From Saprospiraceae bacterium (lineage in GTDB: Bacteria > Bacteroidota > Bacteroidia > Chitinophagales > Saprospiraceae): DNA of 23,459 bases. Location: contig JADZFI010000106.1 in the NCBI GenBank assembly GCA_020850025.1, forward strand, positions 1-23,459. Direction: 5' to 3'. Below are positions 1 through 8,462 of the stretch, piece after piece (the first letter of the stretch is position 1; every line of letters starts with the position of its first letter). The notes beneath the pieces are model-generated. The model was not told the origin of the DNA and did not search any database. It saw only the letters and a list, made by a program, of their open reading frames with translations. Position numbers and translations under genes: made by a program.

Positions 1-12
1 GGAAGTAAGAGT

Positions 13-156
13 GATGTTTTGGTGTTTTGGTGTTTTGGTGTTTTGGTGTTTTGGTGTTTTGGTTTCTAAGTGTTTTGGAGACTGGCAGCACTAAAACACC
101 AAAACGCCAAGGCACCAAGGCACCAAAACGCCAAGGCACCAAGGCACCAAAACACC
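13..156. repeat. Octamer tandem repeats forming an imperfect inverted repeat
   Basis: The left arm holds GATGTTTT at 13-20 and then five exact copies of GGTGTTTT at 21-60. After a spacer with a further partial unit (61-92) the right arm holds eight contiguous octamers of the form AARRCRCC at 93-156 (AAAACACC, AAAACGCC, AAGGCACC and repeats of these). The arms are complementary in kind, so a transcript could fold into a long imperfect hairpin. The right arm ends 4 bp before the stop codon of the minus-strand FG-GAP gene, so the array forms the 3' end of that operon. No U-tract suited to a classical terminator is visible. Window edge is close, so the left boundary of the element is uncertain. 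Confidence 0.85.
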
Positions 157-160
157 ACCC

Positions 161-2431
161 TCACCTCAACAAAGTAACATCTCCTTTTTCCTGCCCCTTA
201 TTTCCATTGATCAGCTGATAATCAAACACATACACGTACACATCTGACGGAAGCTGCTTGTCTCCAATAGTGCCCTTCCAAAGTTCTGAGGGCGAATTGG
301 AGTCAAAAATCAATTCTCCCCAGCGGGTGTACACTTTGAGGTTGAACCTGGTAAAAATATTGCCCTCATAGGCCGGCCCAAAAGTGTCATTTTTCCCGTC
401 TCCGTTGGGGGTAAAGGCATTGGGCATGTTAAACATGGGTTCGGGCTTGACCTGAATCACCACCTGATCCGGCAGCGCAGGACAACCATTGGAATCTGTT
501 CCTGAAACCATGTAAACAATGGAGCTGTCGGCCGTAAATACCGGATCAGGGCAATCGGTGCAGTTCAACCCGTCTGCAGGATTCCACAAATAGGTTGCTG
601 CGCCATCTGCTCCAAGCGTGATCTCCGCCCCGGCATCTACCTCCAGCGTGTCGGCATCGGCGGTGATAACCGGCTGCTGCACCAGTGTTATCCGGAAACT
701 ATCCCTGGAGGCGCCACAAATGCTGCTACCCTGAAGGTATTGAACCAGATATTCGCCTGCCGCCAGACCGGCCGCCTGGAACATCCCGCTCTGATCCACG
801 CAGTTGCCACAATCCGCCTGCCAGAGGCCTCCTGCCGGCGCACCGGTGCTCAACTGAAGCACGGTATCCGTAGGCATACAAAGCACCAGTTCCTGTAAGG
901 AGCCTGGCAACTCAGGCGCAGACTGGGTAACCTCCACTGAACAATCCTCCCGAATGTCTACGATCTGATTCACCGGGAACTGGGTAAAATAGCAGGTAGC
1001 TCCGCTCGGCCATTCCACCACCAGAGAATCAATGACCACGGCATCATCAAAACCGAAATGCAACAACATCGGGTTAGTGCCCGTTGCGGCAGTCTGCGCA
1101 GATACCTGCCGCATTTGCCAAACCGGCTGTCCGCCCACCAGCGTTTTTGCCCGCACCGTTGTGCCGATAGCGGCATGATTGCTTTGTATACCGATGCACT
1201 TCACTTCGAGCCAGGAGCGACAGTTGGTGGTTTCATTTTCAAAGAAACGATCCGGCGACTGGTCCGGCTGGGTGATATGCAAATCCAGCCAGCCATCCCG
1301 GTTGTAATCCACCCAAACGATGCCGTTGGAGTTGGAACCATTGGTTTCCAGCGGAAAAATATTGGGATGGGTGGCGGTGATATCCGTCAGGTTGCCCTGA
1401 CCGTCGTTTTGCCAGAAGCGACTGTCGGTATTCCAAAACCCGATGGTGATCAGGTCCTGATCGCCATCATTGTCGTAATCACCCCAGTTCGATGACCAGG
1501 AGGTGTGGTTCGTGGCGCCAATGGATTTCATGGTAAAGGTGCCGTCGCCATTGTTCAGGTGAAGTTGATCCTGACCAAACTGGTTGCAGACAAAAAGGTC
1601 CAATCGACCGTCGTTGTTCACATCCACCCAGTTGGCAGAACGGCCGTTTTGCTGCAGGGTTACCACCGGCCCGGCATTGGTAATTTTGGTAAAAGTACCA
1701 TCACCGTTATTGCGGTACAGGTCATTATTCCCGGGTGTGGAGGCCCCTATTTGATAATTGACCACGTACAAATCCTGGTCGCGATCACTGTCAAAATCGC
1801 CCCAGAAACCGCCGGAAGTCCATGCCAGGTCGTTCACCAGTGCCCCCGCTGTAATTTCCGAAAATGTACCGTTGCCGTTGTTTCGGTAAAGTTTGTTTTT
1901 CAGGTCGTTCCAACGCGGGATAAACAGATCCGCCCAACCGTCGTTGTTGTAATCGGCCCAGCTTACTGTTCCTTCATAGGGTTGCGAAACATTGGGCGTA
2001 GCGCCGGTATTGGGAGTCAGCGTAAATCCACTGCCGGCATTATTGGTCCATAACTCGTTGATGCCGTTGCTGTTCCAGGTGGATCCTATGTACAAATCGA
2101 GATCGTCGTCGTTATCGTAATCCGCCCAACCGTGTCGCATCGGGTTCTTTTGTGCGCTGGTCAACAAACCCGTATTGGTAAAGGTTTCATTGCCATTATT
2201 CAGGAAAATAGCGCTGATATTGGTAAAATTCGGGAAAGTTCCTCCAGCACCGGTCACACAAATATCCAGATCATGGTCGTTGTCCACATCCACCCAGGAA
2301 ACCCCGTTGAGATATCCCTGATTGTCAAAAAAAGCCAGTCCGGGAATTTGCTGAAAGGTAACCTGTGCTTGAACAGATGGCAGCAGGAACAAACAGCTCA
2401 ACCAGTGCAATAAGAAACACCTTTTTTTCAT
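161..2431 (-). CDS. Secreted FG-GAP/VCBS repeat protein with ASPIC/UnbV domain and T9SS type B sorting domain
   Basis: Predicted 756-residue exported surface protein. The start at 2431 gives a clear signal peptide (MKKRCFLLHWLSCLF..., cleaved after VQAQ). An in-frame ATG at 2464 would add 11 residues, bury that signal and overlap the upstream gene, so it was not used. Residues about 30-400 carry at least seven calcium-loop-like FG-GAP motifs such as DYDNDGDQDL, DVNNDGRLDL and DYNRDGWLDL, which in this family build a beta-propeller. Residues about 403-494 match the ASPIC/UnbV (CRTAC1-type) domain, including WPSG. A short Ig/PKD-like stretch follows. Residues about 665-756 are a gliding-motility-type C-terminal domain (NAFTPNGDGKND, VYTRWGELIF), the signal for T9SS export. 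It is the last gene of a three-gene minus-strand operon, 19 bp after the GH95-like gene. Its ligand or substrate is unknown. Confidence 0.93.
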   Translation of the reverse strand: MKKRCFLLHWLSCLFLLPSVQAQVTFQQIPGLAFFDNQGYLNGVSWVDVDNDHDLDICVTGAGGTFPNFTNISAIFLNNGNETFTNTGLLTSAQKNPMRHGWADYDNDDDLDLYIGSTWNSNGINELWTNNAGSGFTLTPNTGATPNVSQPYEGTVSWADYNNDGWADLFIPRWNDLKNKLYRNNGNGTFSEITAGALVNDLAWTSGGFWGDFDSDRDQDLYVVNYQIGASTPGNNDLYRNNGDGTFTKITNAGPVVTLQQNGRSANWVDVNNDGRLDLFVCNQFGQDQLHLNNGDGTFTMKSIGATNHTSWSSNWGDYDNDGDQDLITIGFWNTDSRFWQNDGQGNLTDITATHPNIFPLETNGSNSNGIVWVDYNRDGWLDLHITQPDQSPDRFFENETTNCRSWLEVKCIGIQSNHAAIGTTVRAKTLVGGQPVWQMRQVSAQTAATGTNPMLLHFGFDDAVVIDSLVVEWPSGATCYFTQFPVNQIVDIREDCSVEVTQSAPELPGSLQELVLCMPTDTVLQLSTGAPAGGLWQADCGNCVDQSGMFQAAGLAAGEYLVQYLQGSSICGASRDSFRITLVQQPVITADADTLEVDAGAEITLGADGAATYLWNPADGLNCTDCPDPVFTADSSIVYMVSGTDSNGCPALPDQVVIQVKPEPMFNMPNAFTPNGDGKNDTFGPAYEGNIFTRFNLKVYTRWGELIFDSNSPSELWKGTIGDKQLPSDVYVYVFDYQLINGNKGQEKGDVTLLR

Positions 2432-2450
2432 ATCCGTAGAGTAACGTAGT

Positions 2451-4736
2451 TTATGGTTTGGCATCGAGCATCCATTTTATTGATGCCCCTTTTTTCATGT
2501 TTTTGGTCCAAATCCCGTCAGGCGTTACACTGCATTCCTCTGAGCAGCGCCAGTTTCCGGGGGGCAGCATGATGCGAAGCGCTCCTCCTTGTTCTGCTGT
2601 TACCTGAACGGTTTGAGCATCTGCAGAAAGCAGAAAAACGCCTTCCGCCCGCAAATTCCTGAAGGAGGCGCTTTCCCAGCCTTTGGGTCGTGCAGGAAAC
2701 ACCCTTATCAACCCGCCATAACTCTGCAAAAGCATTTCCTGTAACCCGGCAGCGAAAGCGAAATTCCCTTCCAGAGTGAAGGGCCGGTAGGTAAACCCGG
2801 AGTACCCCTTGCCGGACTGATCCCCATTCAGGTGAAAGGAATTGGGCGACACAAATGCTTCGGCAAAGATACGAAGGGCGTCTCTCGCACCGGCTCCGTC
2901 CAGCGCCCGCGCACGCAAGGAGGCGAGCCAGGAAAAGGAATAACCGCACCAGGCGCCTGTACCCACAGCGTCGAGCAAGAACAGGGAGCTTTTAATAGTT
3001 CGCTCATCCTTGTCATTTTGGGCATCCAGCAAGCCCAGCGGGTAAATGGCCATTAAGTGAGAAAAATGGCGGTGGCTTTCCCGATAAGCCTCCATTGGAG
3101 AAAACATCAGCGCCCCGGTAGGCTCCAGGGCTAATGCCGGCAAGGATTGCGCTAAGCTCTGCCAATAGATTGACTTTTGATCCAACCCCAACTCCGAAGC
3201 CAATTCCGCCGCTTTTTCGAAGACAAAACGGGTTAACGCAAGGTCGTAATTGGTCCAGCCATCCGGCAACCAGGCCTCCAGACTGTTGTCGTGTATCTCG
3301 GGCGAGGAGGACAGCGGCAGTACCCTCGGCGAGCCCGTCTTGGCAGGTCGGGTGAGGAATTCGAGATGCGTAGCTACCTCATCCATCCAGGGCCAGGCAT
3401 GCTCTTTTAAAAACTGCTTGTCGAAGGAGTACCGCCATTGCCAATAGAAGTGCTGTGCCAGCCAGGCTGAAGTGGTTGGCGAGCAGGAGTACTGGATCCA
3501 GCCGCCCATTTCCTTTCCCTGATAGGTGGAAACGCCGGGAACATTCAACCCCGGCGTGCCAAAATATCGGGCGGTATAGGAAAGGTGATTTTTGCGGTTA
3601 CGCTCCAGATGCGTCAACATGCTGCTCGCTTCCGGCAAATGGTTGGACGTGTATGCCGGCCAATAACTCATTTGAGTATTCAAGTCATGGTGCAGATCGC
3701 CTTTCCATGGCGGCAGTCGGCCATTATCGGCTGTCCAAACGGCCTGTAAACTGATCATGGGTCCGTTTTCCCGTGCGGTACAACCAAATTTATACATCTC
3801 ACGGTAATACTGCCGTTCAATCAAAGTATCCGGCACAGAAATGGAAGATTTGCGCCAGAATGCTTTCCACCATTGTGCTGAACTGCTTAATGAGGCATCG
3901 AAACCAATGGCCAGGCTTTTTTTGACTATCTGCCTGGCGCTTTTTTGCGGCTTTTCCTCCGGAAAATGAGCAGAAATACTCCAAACGCCTTCAAAAGTAT
4001 TGTCTGAAACCCTGCGTATTGCTACCGCAATTTCATAATAAAAGCCATTCCATCCTTCCTGACGGTACCACCATTCACTGCCGGTTCTTACGGAAATGCC
4101 TTGCGGATACCCAAGTCGCGACAAATCGCTCCCGTCTACCGAATTAGTCTTATTGGGTTCAGCAGGCAACTGTTCATATTTCGGAGGAATCAGTTTCAGT
4201 ATATCCTGCGCAACAGGAAAACCACTGAAACGAAACCATCCCTCCGGTTTTGTAGCATGAACAAAGGTTTCTATGCGCCTGCCCTTACTCCAGTTGATGG
4301 TGGTTAGTCCCTGCGATAAGGATAGATGAACCCCGGCAGGTGCCTCCTCCGGTATTTGCACCACCAGGGCTGCTCCTGGCAGCTTGGTAGGACCCGCCTG
4401 CTGCTCGTACGGTGCATCAAAATACTGCTGGACTATGCCGTATTCCTTTTTTCTGACCTGCTCCATCACCCAGGCATAGGAAAACTCCGGACGGTTCAAT
4501 CCTTCCATAGGCCTTTCATCCCAGAGATCAGCGCGGTCCAGCGCCAAGCGTAATTGGCCTTCTTTTTGCCAGACCAGACACCCCAGCCAGCCATTGCCCA
4601 TGGGCAGGCCTTCATCCCAGCGTGTTGGAATAGACGAAAAATGAAAATCATGTACCTGTGACGACTGGGCAGTTGCCACATACGGCCAGGCCAACCAGAT
4701 GCCCAGCAGAAACATCAAGAAAGACCTGTTTATCAT
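2451..4736 (-). CDS. GH95-like glycoside hydrolase (alpha-L-fucosidase family), exported
   Basis: 761 residues with signal peptide MINRSFLMFLLGIWLAWPYVATAQ. Residues 40-80 (LPMGNGWLGCLVW...ALDRADLWDERP) match the N-terminal domain of GH95 enzymes, and the (alpha/alpha)6 barrel is recognisable by LNTQMSYWPA (about 352-361), SSSPE (E480), HRHFSHLMAIYPL, the SWLASLRARALDG helix and LEGNFAFAAGLQEMLLQS (about 655-672). By eye, E480 aligns with the general acid and N353 with the base asparagine known from bifidobacterial AfcA. The other two active-site positions differ: D351 in place of Asn and E656 in place of Asp. This suggests a divergent subfamily whose sugar specificity should not be assumed to be fucose. 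The start overlaps the stop of the upstream hydrolase gene (ATGA), implying translational coupling. A related clan-GH-L/M enzyme is the main alternative. Confidence 0.8.
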   Translation of the reverse strand: MINRSFLMFLLGIWLAWPYVATAQSSQVHDFHFSSIPTRWDEGLPMGNGWLGCLVWQKEGQLRLALDRADLWDERPMEGLNRPEFSYAWVMEQVRKKEYGIVQQYFDAPYEQQAGPTKLPGAALVVQIPEEAPAGVHLSLSQGLTTINWSKGRRIETFVHATKPEGWFRFSGFPVAQDILKLIPPKYEQLPAEPNKTNSVDGSDLSRLGYPQGISVRTGSEWWYRQEGWNGFYYEIAVAIRRVSDNTFEGVWSISAHFPEEKPQKSARQIVKKSLAIGFDASLSSSAQWWKAFWRKSSISVPDTLIERQYYREMYKFGCTARENGPMISLQAVWTADNGRLPPWKGDLHHDLNTQMSYWPAYTSNHLPEASSMLTHLERNRKNHLSYTARYFGTPGLNVPGVSTYQGKEMGGWIQYSCSPTTSAWLAQHFYWQWRYSFDKQFLKEHAWPWMDEVATHLEFLTRPAKTGSPRVLPLSSSPEIHDNSLEAWLPDGWTNYDLALTRFVFEKAAELASELGLDQKSIYWQSLAQSLPALALEPTGALMFSPMEAYRESHRHFSHLMAIYPLGLLDAQNDKDERTIKSSLFLLDAVGTGAWCGYSFSWLASLRARALDGAGARDALRIFAEAFVSPNSFHLNGDQSGKGYSGFTYRPFTLEGNFAFAAGLQEMLLQSYGGLIRVFPARPKGWESASFRNLRAEGVFLLSADAQTVQVTAEQGGALRIMLPPGNWRCSEECSVTPDGIWTKNMKKGASIKWMLDAKP

Positions 4737-6595
4737 GGCTTTAATACAGGCAATATGATGCCCGAGGCGCCCTTGGCATTACGATGTATCTGAATGGTGC
4801 AAGGCACAAAGTCCTCGTCCTTGGCTTCGTAAATGTTTACAAACTGCTGCGGATTGCGGTCAGCCAGAGGGAACCAGCTGCTTTGTACCTGTATCATCAT
4901 TTGGTGGCCGGGTAAAAAAGTGTGCGACACATCCGGCAGCTCAAATTTTACCTGCGTCACCGTATTTGGCGCAAAGGCTGTTGGCTTCTCAAAACTATCC
5001 CGGTATCGTCCGCGGAAAATTTCGCCTCTCACCAACATCTGGTAGCCGCCCAGGGGCACCTCCCCGGAGCGAGCCTTGAGCGTATCCGGAAAAACATCTA
5101 TCAACTTCACCACGAAATCTGCATCGGTAGTGCTGAGGCTGGTCCACAGGTCGGCAATAACCGTTCCGGTAACCGTGAGCGGCTCTTGCAGCACCTCGGT
5201 TTCGTACACCAGCACATCCGGCCTGCGGGCAGCAAAGCGCTGATCATCCGTCATGTACTCGCGGGTGCGACTCAAATGAACATTCTCTGTGTAAGGAACC
5301 GGCTTGGCCGGGTCGCTCACGTATTGATCGTAGCCAGCAGCGACTACCGGCGCCTCTGCCGACAATTTCCCTTTGGGCTGGAAATAGAATTTTTGTTGCG
5401 TTGTCCCCTGCGGAGGCCAGGAGGAATAGGTTTTCCATTGGTTGCTGCCGGTTTCAAAAACATAGGCCTCCGGCAGATCCATGGTTCCCTGGTCTTTCAG
5501 GTAGTATTCAAAAAACTTGAATTCAATCTCTTTTTCATAAAAAGGACTGGTAGCGGAGCCGAAATTGACATTACCGAGTTTTTCTCCGGTACCGCGCGCC
5601 CAACCGCCGTGCACCCAGGGGCCCATCACCACCCGATTGGAATGGGAAGACGGATTCTGTTTTTCCAGTGCTTTATAGGTGTTCCAGGCGCCCCAGCAAT
5701 CCTCAGCATCAAATAGCCCCCCAACGGTCATCACAGCAGGTTTCACATTTTTTAGATGCGGCCGCGGGTTTCTTGCCTGCCACCAGGCATCATAATTAGG
5801 GTGCGCCATCAGGTCGTTCCAGAAGGGAATTTGATTCATTCCATACTTGGCGCCAAAATTGCGCAAAGCGCCGGCATTCAGGTAAAAATCGTAGTTATCC
5901 GGGGTGTTCCAGGCACTGAAGCCCGGCTGCCCTTCCATGGTGGGATTGGGCCGGGGTTTGCCAAATCCGGAATAAAAGGAAAATCCATCCATGAGCATGA
6001 ATGCCCCGTTGTGGTGAAAATCATCGCCAATGAACCAGTCGGTAACCGGCGCCTGGGGCGACACCGCTTTGATGGCAGGATGACCTGCCAAAACCGCCAT
6101 GGTGGCATAAAAGCCGGGGTAGGAAATGCCCATAACCCCTACCCTTCCGTTGTTGTTGCCGGCATTCTTCATCAACCAATCGACCGTATCATAAGTATCG
6201 GTGGCTTCATCCACGTCAGTTTTGCTTTTTGGCGACGGGTTGAAGGGCCTAACATCCACAAATTCACCTTCGCTCATGTACCGACCGCGTACATCCTGAA
6301 AGACAAAAATGTAACCCGCTTTAGCCAGGTTCATGTTCTGAAAGGTGTATGGGTAGCTACCAGCGCCATAAGGGGAGCAGGAATATGGCGTCCGACGCAT
6401 GATGATCGGGTATTTTCGGGTCTGATCTTTGGGGGTATAGATGGCCGTGAACAACTGTTTGCCATCACGCATCGGAATCATCACCTCTCTTTTGGTGTAA
6501 TTTTCACGAATGAAGGCAGTGTCGGCCGGAAGTTGGCGTTGCGCCCACAAGGCCGGCGCAAGGAGCATCAATAGAATGGTGTAAAAAAGTTTCAT
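4733..6595 (-). CDS. CocE/NonD family alpha/beta hydrolase (X-Pro dipeptidyl-peptidase S15 type), exported
   Basis: 620 residues with signal peptide MKLFYTILLMLLAPALWAQ. It has the architecture of the CocE/NonD family: an alpha/beta hydrolase with nucleophile motif GISYPG (S158), an acid in GGLFDAED (D296) and a histidine in GPWVHGG (H329), then a C-terminal jelly-roll domain from about residue 440 (VLVYETEVLQEPLTVTGTVIADLW). IPMRDGKQLFTAIYTPKD near residue 40 is the usual N-terminal family signature. Relatives are cocaine esterase, glutaryl-7-ACA acylase and S15 peptidases, so the activity could be on esters, amides or dipeptides; the sequence alone does not decide. It is the first gene of the operon with the GH95-like and FG-GAP genes. 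The 195-bp gap to the divergent gene at 6791 should hold its promoter. Confidence 0.92.
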   Translation of the reverse strand: MKLFYTILLMLLAPALWAQRQLPADTAFIRENYTKREVMIPMRDGKQLFTAIYTPKDQTRKYPIIMRRTPYSCSPYGAGSYPYTFQNMNLAKAGYIFVFQDVRGRYMSEGEFVDVRPFNPSPKSKTDVDEATDTYDTVDWLMKNAGNNNGRVGVMGISYPGFYATMAVLAGHPAIKAVSPQAPVTDWFIGDDFHHNGAFMLMDGFSFYSGFGKPRPNPTMEGQPGFSAWNTPDNYDFYLNAGALRNFGAKYGMNQIPFWNDLMAHPNYDAWWQARNPRPHLKNVKPAVMTVGGLFDAEDCWGAWNTYKALEKQNPSSHSNRVVMGPWVHGGWARGTGEKLGNVNFGSATSPFYEKEIEFKFFEYYLKDQGTMDLPEAYVFETGSNQWKTYSSWPPQGTTQQKFYFQPKGKLSAEAPVVAAGYDQYVSDPAKPVPYTENVHLSRTREYMTDDQRFAARRPDVLVYETEVLQEPLTVTGTVIADLWTSLSTTDADFVVKLIDVFPDTLKARSGEVPLGGYQMLVRGEIFRGRYRDSFEKPTAFAPNTVTQVKFELPDVSHTFLPGHQMMIQVQSSWFPLADRNPQQFVNIYEAKDEDFVPCTIQIHRNAKGASGIILPVLKP

Positions 6596-6665
6596 GGTAA
6601 AAAATGCATGCGAAATGTAACAAATTCAGATGCTCAAAAGTCTTACAAGTGTTTGAATAATTCGG

Positions 6666-6680
6666 AACCATTAAATGGTT
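6666..6680. promoter_or_regulatory. 15-bp perfect palindrome upstream of the CocE operon
   Basis: AACCATT-A-AATGGTT is a perfect dyad 71 bp upstream of the CocE-type gene start, in the intergenic region shared with the divergent gene at 6791. Its size and place fit an operator for a dimeric regulator, but no regulator gene is nearby and no clear TAnnTTTG box was found on either strand of this gap. Chance occurrence in an AT-rich spacer is possible. Confidence 0.3.
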
Positions 6681-6790
6681 GTTTATCCAAATAATTCAAC
6701 AGTCCATCTTTTTTCCACCCAGGGTGCAACCTATTTGATGGAACCTTTGTCTATTGAACCGACTTTTTTCAACAACTTAAGCTTTGAAAT

Positions 6791-7168
6791 ATGAAAACGA
6801 AACTTTTTGCCGTACTTACTTTTGTTCTGGCCTTGACGCAAGTTCAGGCTTCGGAATCCCACATTACCGGTGACAGCAATCTCTGTGCATGTGTTCCTGC
6901 CGCTGCAACCACCGACGCTGCTTTCCAAATGGAGCGTGACCCACTCGATCTCAGAGTGGTGTTCTCTCAAAAGCGCATTTATCTGGTGACTGACGAAATG
7001 CCTATGAAATGCCTGAAAATAAAGGTTTGCAATGCCGTCGGTGAAACAGTGATTGAGAAGTGCTTTTCCTCCAAATGTGCCGAGTGGTTCCTCAATATTG
7101 AATCGCTACCTAAAGGTGATTACACCCTTTACATTGGCGACCAGCGCACGGAAAAATTCAAACGTTAA
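6791..7168 (+). CDS. Small exported protein with sorting-domain-like (Por secretion tail/DUF3244-like) fold
   Basis: 125 residues. The signal peptide is MKTKLFAVLTFVLALTQVQA. The rest reads like an isolated T9SS type A tail: a beta-strand rhythm with IKVCNAVGETVIEKC (compare the usual IYNxxGxxV), then LNIESLPKGDYTLYIGDQ and a basic end, KFKR. Small Bacteroidota DUF3244 proteins show the same layout. The mature part has six cysteines (two near the N-terminus in NLCACV, then KC, VC, KC, KC), an even number compatible with disulfides outside the cytoplasm. It lacks the passenger domain a real T9SS cargo would have. The function is unknown. It is transcribed divergently from the CocE operon. Confidence 0.75.
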   Translation: MKTKLFAVLTFVLALTQVQASESHITGDSNLCACVPAAATTDAAFQMERDPLDLRVVFSQKRIYLVTDEMPMKCLKIKVCNAVGETVIEKCFSSKCAEWFLNIESLPKGDYTLYIGDQRTEKFKR

Positions 7169-7254
7169 AGTAACTCAGGGTATCCCACCACACTGAAAAC
7201 AATCTGGCAACATAACCACACCCACCAGGATACCTTTATCTTCGCCCTTTCAAA

Positions 7255-7290
7255 GCGGCTTCCGAGCATTTTCGGGGGCCGTTTTGTTTT
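7255..7290 (+). terminator. Possible intrinsic terminator after the 125-aa protein gene
   Basis: CGGCTTCCGA (7256-7265) pairs with TCGGGGGCCG (7272-7281), ten positions including two G-T wobbles, with a six-base loop and a T-rich run TTTTGTTTT at 7282-7290. It ends only 6 bp before the MFS start codon, so it either ends the upstream transcript or lies in the leader of the MFS mRNA, where it could act as an attenuator. Confidence 0.5.
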
Positions 7291-7296
7291 GGCAAT

Positions 7297-8460
7297 ATGA
7301 TCGGTCATCTTATTACCTATGCCAGGAGCCGCAGCTCCAGAACCATCGGACTGGTATTTGCCGCCCAGGGGGTATTATTTGGCACCTGGGCTGCCATGAT
7401 TCCTCTGGTGAAGCAAAAATTCGGATTGGACGAGGCCGAACTGGGCCTGTTGTTGCTATCCCTGCAGGGAGGCGTGCTGATCATGAATCCATTTTCTGTG
7501 CCTGTTCTTCACAGGCTTGGCGCACCGGCCGCTGCACTCATCAGCCTGGCCCTTACTGCAGGCTTTTTTACCCTGCCGATGCTTGCCCCGGATATTATTA
7601 CCCTTGGTATTGCACTTTTTCTGGCGGGCGCCGGATTTGCCACGGTCAACGTAGCCATCAACACCTGTGCCTCCATGCTGGAAATCAGAGATAAGATCCG
7701 GATCATGTCCACCAGCCACGGACTATGGTCGGCGGGTGCAATGACAGGTTCTGCGCTGACAAGTTTGGCTACAGGATTAGGTCTTGGCGCAGCATGGTGG
7801 TCGGCAGGCCTGGCCCTGCTGGTTGGGGCGCTCTCCTGGTTACTCAAACCTGATCTTTTGCCACTGGATAACCGGCAGAAGCATGAACGTAAAGCACAGG
7901 GCGGACAAAAATTTGCCTGGCCAAGTTCTGCGCTTTGGATCATCATATTGCTCAGTCTTTGTACCAATATCACAGAAGGTACCATGGCCGACTGGTCGGC
8001 GGTTTTCCTTCGGGAAGTAGTACACAGCGAGGAATATGCCGTAGGCTGGGGCTTTTCTGCCTATGCTTTTTGCATGGCCGCAGGGCGCTTTTTCGGCGAC
8101 GGTCTGATTGCCAATTTCGGAGCAGCCAAAATGCTTCGAGTTGGAGGAGCGGTAGCTGCTTTGGGCTTGCTTCTGCTCAGTTTCGTACCGGTAATGCCAT
8201 TTGCATTATTGTGGTTTGCATTGGTTGGCGCTGGCGTTTCTCTGGGCGCCCCCATTTTATATGCCGCCGCCGCCAAGGTTCCGGGAATGGCAGAAGGCGC
8301 CGGCCTGGCCACCATGAATACCTTTGCCATGGTAGGATTTTTTGGTGGCCCGGTATTGATCGGATTTATTGCCAAAGCCTGGAACCTGCCCGTTGCATTC
8401 GCCCTGATCGGCCTGGCCGCCGTTTGGTGGGCCTGGAAAGCAGTAAAGGTGGAACAGTAG
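7297..8460 (+). CDS. MFS transporter
   Basis: 387 residues with about twelve hydrophobic segments and the two-halves layout of the major facilitator superfamily. The first span region (GLVFAAQGVLFGTWAAMIPLVKQKFGLDEAELGLLLL) and the inter-segment stretch EIRDKIRIMSTSHGLWSAGAM resemble the YbjJ/fucose-permease-like branch of MFS proteins. The substrate cannot be read from sequence. The ATG at 7297 is the first in the open frame and starts just upstream of a basic segment before the first span. The gene stands alone on the plus strand, with 128 bp to the upstream gene and about 209 bp to the next. Confidence 0.87.
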   Translation: MIGHLITYARSRSSRTIGLVFAAQGVLFGTWAAMIPLVKQKFGLDEAELGLLLLSLQGGVLIMNPFSVPVLHRLGAPAAALISLALTAGFFTLPMLAPDIITLGIALFLAGAGFATVNVAINTCASMLEIRDKIRIMSTSHGLWSAGAMTGSALTSLATGLGLGAAWWSAGLALLVGALSWLLKPDLLPLDNRQKHERKAQGGQKFAWPSSALWIIILLSLCTNITEGTMADWSAVFLREVVHSEEYAVGWGFSAYAFCMAAGRFFGDGLIANFGAAKMLRVGGAVAALGLLLLSFVPVMPFALLWFALVGAGVSLGAPILYAAAAKVPGMAEGAGLATMNTFAMVGFFGGPVLIGFIAKAWNLPVAFALIGLAAVWWAWKAVKVEQ

Positions 8461-8462
8461 TA

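Noticed and set aside
93..156. Possible CRISPR array
   Set aside because: The units are 8 bp, contiguous and without spacers, and no cas genes are present.
2432..2464. ATG at 2464 for the FG-GAP gene
   Set aside because: It would place 11 polar residues before the signal peptide and overlap the GH95-like gene; the ATG at 2431 fits the signal better.
4922..6574. Long open frames (264 and 272 codons) on the plus strand
   Set aside because: They lie antisense to the well-supported CocE-type gene; their translations show no domain, signal or membrane pattern and mirror the codon bias of the real gene.
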